Part shown: positions 61,791 to 64,000 of the stretch, piece after piece
How positions within the stretch are numbered: position 1 is the first letter of the stretch
How the letters are laid out: each line of letters opens with the position of its first letter
NCBI RefSeq assembly: GCF_000832125.1
Contig: NZ_JPRK01000008.1
Coordinates: 310,001-374,000, forward strand
DNA from: Flavobacterium hibernum
Lineage (GTDB): Bacteria > Bacteroidota > Bacteroidia > Flavobacteriales > Flavobacteriaceae
Reading direction: 5' to 3'
Length of the DNA stretch: 64,000 nucleotides
Program-made: the position numbers and the translations under genes
The notes under the pieces: generated by a model
Databases searched by the model: none
Seen by the model: the letters and a program-made list of their open reading frames with translations, nothing else
Told to the model about the DNA's origin: nothing

Positions 61791-61828
61791 CCACAGATTA
61801 AAAAGATTATTTGGATTTTTAATCTGTG
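61791..61828. repeat. Dyad of the CACAGATTAA family
   Basis: Arms CACAGATTAAAAA (61792-61804) and TTTTTAATCTGTG (61816-61828) are exact complements. Further words GATCTGTGG follow at about 61851. It is a shorter member of the family at 60971 and 54095. Confidence 0.75.
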
Positions 61829-61907
61829 AAAATCCTCCAGATCTGTGGGAAAATTTCGGCTTTAAAAGAAAAACTTAGTGGGAATTCGTATAATTTATGA
61901 CTAAAAA

Positions 61908-62771
61908 TCAACGCACAGTATTTCGAAATTCTGTTGGTGACATTCCGGTTTGTTTTTTAAAGAATCTGGAGAAATACGAATAATCTTCGTATCCTACTTT
62001 AAAAGCTACTTCGTTTACTGCTAATTGTTTGTCGATTAACATTCTTTTTATTTCAAGAATCACTCTATCTGTAATGACTTCTGTAGCTGTTTTTTGTAAA
62101 ATTTCATTACAGATTCGGTTTAAATGTTTTAAAGTAATATTCAGCTTTTCTGCATAAAATGATGGTAATTTTTCTTGCTTAAAATATTGCTCCAAAAGCA
62201 TTTCAAACTTATCTATTTTAATATTATAAGAATGTGTTTGATGCGAATAGGTTTCGTTGTATTTACGCGCAATTTCGATGTGAATACAATCCAGTAAATT
62301 CAACATTTTGTCGAGTTGATATTTATTTTCATGACTACTTTCATAAATTAACAAATCAAAATAAGGTTGGATTTTTGGGATTTCTTTTTCTTCAAAAACC
62401 ATTTCCGGTCTGTTAAGAATCGAATGATAAAAATTATATTCATTGATGTTTTTTTGTCCGAAATATAAATTATACAATTCTTGCGAAAAAATAATTACAA
62501 AACCTTCTATATCTTCCGATAAACTCCAGTGATGCATTTGTCCGGGTTGCAAAACAAATAAACTTCCTTTTTTAATTTCGAATTGATCAAAATCTACTTC
62601 GTGCTGCCCCGAGCCTTTTGTAAAAAACACCATTAAATACGAATCATGTCGATGTGGTTCTTCGACAAAACTATGATCTTTTAAATGCTCTTTAAATGTG
62701 TTTACATAAAAATCACGATGAATATCATTGCAACTAAAATTCTGAACACTATAAACCGGGTACTTTTTCAT
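61908..62771 (-). CDS. AraC-family transcriptional regulator
   Basis: 287 residues. The N-terminal cupin-like ligand domain (about 20-140) has HRHDSYLMVFFTKGSGQHEV and LFVLQPGQMHHW. The C-terminal AraC DNA-binding domain has two helix-turn-helix units (KLNITLKHLNRICNEILQ, then VNEVAFKVGYEDYSYFSRFF, and FKKQTGMSPTEFR at the end). The ligand is unknown. It is convergent with the YceI gene. The shared operator dyads are 16-bp palindromes, unlike the usual direct AraC half-sites, so this protein is not an obvious binder of them. Confidence 0.93.
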   Translation of the reverse strand: MKKYPVYSVQNFSCNDIHRDFYVNTFKEHLKDHSFVEEPHRHDSYLMVFFTKGSGQHEVDFDQFEIKKGSLFVLQPGQMHHWSLSEDIEGFVIIFSQELYNLYFGQKNINEYNFYHSILNRPEMVFEEKEIPKIQPYFDLLIYESSHENKYQLDKMLNLLDCIHIEIARKYNETYSHQTHSYNIKIDKFEMLLEQYFKQEKLPSFYAEKLNITLKHLNRICNEILQKTATEVITDRVILEIKRMLIDKQLAVNEVAFKVGYEDYSYFSRFFKKQTGMSPTEFRNTVR

Positions 62772-62832
62772 ATATGTAGAATTTATTTTTTATTGGTCAT
62801 ATATGCGATCGCCCAATCACGTTTTTCGTTTA

Positions 62833-62840
62833 CAAAGTTA
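62833..62840 (-). promoter_or_regulatory. -7 box TAACTTTG of the AraC gene
   Basis: Perfect TAnnTTTG element on the minus strand, 61 bases before the start codon at 62771. Confidence 0.55.
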
Positions 62841-62925
62841 TTTAGGGTAGGCGATGTCATAATAAATGTCTTTATTGTGCTATAAGTAGCGAAGATATAA
62901 AAAAGGCTTTTATAAGTCTCTGAAT

Positions 62926-62933
62926 TACCTTTG
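62926..62933 (+). promoter_or_regulatory. -7 box TACCTTTG of the DUF983 gene
   Basis: Perfect TAnnTTTG element 23 bases before the ATG at 62957. Confidence 0.6.
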
Positions 62934-62956
62934 TATAAATAAAAATTAACAAGATC

Positions 62957-63319
62957 ATGTCAAGTGCATTAACTCATATTTTAAGCAACGAATGTCCTAT
63001 TTGTCATAAAGGAAAAGTTTTTAAAGACAAAAATATTTTTTTGAATTTTGGCTTACCAAAAATGAATGAATATTGTAGTCATTGTAATTATAAGTTCCAG
63101 AAAGAGCCTGGTTATTTTTTTGGCGCCATGTATGTAAACTACGGATTAACAGTCGCTCAAGGAATTGCAACGTATTGTATTGCTCAGTTTTTCTTTGAGA
63201 AAAATTTTGATTTAAGAATCATCCCAATCATTGCTGTTGTCATTACCTTACTAACTTCTTTTAATCTCCGATTTTCAAGATTAGCATGGATTTACATGTT
63301 TAAGGATTATACGAAATAA
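62957..63319 (+). CDS. DUF983 small membrane protein
   Basis: 120 residues. The N-terminus has two cysteine pairs, C13-x-x-C16 and C40-x-x-C43 (NECPICHKGK, EYCSHCNYKF), likely a zinc ribbon, followed by two membrane helices (YVNYGLTVAQGIATYCIAQFFF and IIPIIAVVITLLTSF). This is the DUF983 layout, a family of unknown function common in Bacteroidota and Alphaproteobacteria. It stands alone, divergent from the AraC gene. Confidence 0.88.
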   Translation: MSSALTHILSNECPICHKGKVFKDKNIFLNFGLPKMNEYCSHCNYKFQKEPGYFFGAMYVNYGLTVAQGIATYCIAQFFFEKNFDLRIIPIIAVVITLLTSFNLRFSRLAWIYMFKDYTK

Positions 63320-63327
63320 AAAAATGC

Positions 63328-63335
63328 TATTTTTG
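63328..63335 (+). promoter_or_regulatory. -7 box TATTTTTG of fabD
   Basis: Perfect TAnnTTTG element 56 bases before the ATG at 63392. Confidence 0.55.
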
Positions 63336-63391
63336 CTTTCCAATTGAAGCTAATTTTCAATTTCAAAAAAAATAAAAATTAAATTAGACAA

Positions 63392-64000
63392 ATGAAAGCA
63401 TACGTATTTCCAGGTCAAGGCGCACAATTTACAGGAATGGGCAAAGACTTATATGAATCATCGGCTTTAGCCAAAGAATTATTCGAAAAAGCTAATGAAA
63501 TTTTAGGTTTTAGAATTACTGATATTATGTTTGAAGGTACTGCCGAAGAACTAAAAGAAACTAAAGTTACGCAACCAGCTGTTTTTTTACACTCGGTTAT
63601 TTTAGCTAAAACTTTAGGTGAAGATTTTAAACCAGAAATGGTTGCAGGACATTCTTTAGGAGAATTCTCTGCATTGGTTGCCAACGGAACTTTATCTTTT
63701 GAAGATGGTCTTAAATTAGTTTCTCAACGTGCTCTTGCTATGCAAAAAGCATGCGAAATTACTCCATCTACAATGGCTGCAGTTTTAGGTTTAGCTGATA
63801 ATATTGTGGAGGAAGTTTGCGCTTCTATTGACGGAATTGTTGTTGCTGCAAACTACAACTGCCCAGGACAATTGGTAATTTCCGGCGAAACTACTGCTGT
63901 TGAAAAAGCTTGTGAAGCTATGAAAGCTGCCGGAGCAAAACGCGCTTTAATTTTACCTGTTGGAGGAGCTTTTCACTCACCAATGATGGAACCAGCGAGA
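63392..64000 (+). CDS. fabD: Malonyl-CoA:ACP transacylase FabD (gene runs off the right edge)
   Basis: 203 residues visible. Loads malonyl onto acyl carrier protein for fatty acid synthesis. The N-terminus MKAYVFPGQGAQFTGMG and the catalytic S88 in AGHSLGEFSALVANG are present, and the catalytic His in VGGAFHSPMM (H195) lies just before the window edge. The last part of the chain is outside the window. Its promoter box suggests an independent transcription start. Confidence 0.97.
   Translation, partial: MKAYVFPGQGAQFTGMGKDLYESSALAKELFEKANEILGFRITDIMFEGTAEELKETKVTQPAVFLHSVILAKTLGEDFKPEMVAGHSLGEFSALVANGTLSFEDGLKLVSQRALAMQKACEITPSTMAAVLGLADNIVEEVCASIDGIVVAANYNCPGQLVISGETTAVEKACEAMKAAGAKRALILPVGGAFHSPMMEPAR

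Overview
The window is A+T-rich chromosomal DNA from a member of the Bacteroidota, almost certainly a Flavobacterium or close relative. The evidence is the repeated promoter element TAnnTTTG (the Bacteroidota -7 box, found at more than twenty sites), the type IX secretion Plug protein (DUF5103), DUF5916, DUF6702 and DUF983 families, many short secreted proteins ending their signal peptide in A-Q, and housekeeping genes of flavobacterial type. I see no prophage, insertion sequence, CRISPR array or rRNA operon. Two genes run off the ends: dnaG at the left and fabD at the right.

Layout. 1-5100: dnaG, an outer-membrane protein, an ECF sigma factor with an overlapping membrane anti-sigma candidate, and a polyprenyl diphosphate synthase. 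5200-11400: secreted proteins, rlmN, an O-methyltransferase, a phytanoyl-CoA-dioxygenase-like gene enclosed by two copies of a 170-bp repeat, and a tatA-PAP2 pair. 11450-16500: M1 peptidase, DUF6702, and three overlapping paralogous genes of unknown role. 16650-20620: pepE, two tandem tRNA-Gly genes, an RNA-like intergenic region, and two convergent L,D-transpeptidases. 20900-30350: DUF5916, gpmI, then a TetR-controlled tripartite export operon (ABC, HlyD, TolC). 30450-40200: DUF445, map, methyltransferase, SNF2 helicase, T9SS plug, apaG, pruA. 40280-49530: carbonic anhydrase, an orphan gene, a beta-propeller protein, a LytS/LytR two-component pair, rsmG, desaturase, aminotransferase. 49660-54090: U32 protein, purT operon with a Crp-like regulator. 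54290-59040: the glyoxylate shunt (aceB, aceA) with a divergent RamB/ScfR-like regulator. 59050-64000: pirin, an iron-sulfur protein and YceI, with pirin and YceI sharing an identical operator-promoter module, then an AraC regulator, DUF983 and fabD.

How the genes work together. The clearest circuits are aceB-aceA under the divergent RamB-like protein, with a 14-bp perfect palindrome between them; the export operon under its TetR gene, with a 17-bp dyad overlapping the promoter; and the pirin/YceI pair, whose 16-bp dyad stands exactly 38 bp from the -7 box in both promoters.

The most unusual content lies between genes. Several families of long inverted repeats are built from short words used repeatedly in each arm. 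Within a family, copies differ by changes that are matched on both arms, and in one family also inside each arm, while the loop stays conserved. This covariation at separate loci looks like an organised, possibly mobile or structured, repeat system and is the best candidate here for something not well described.
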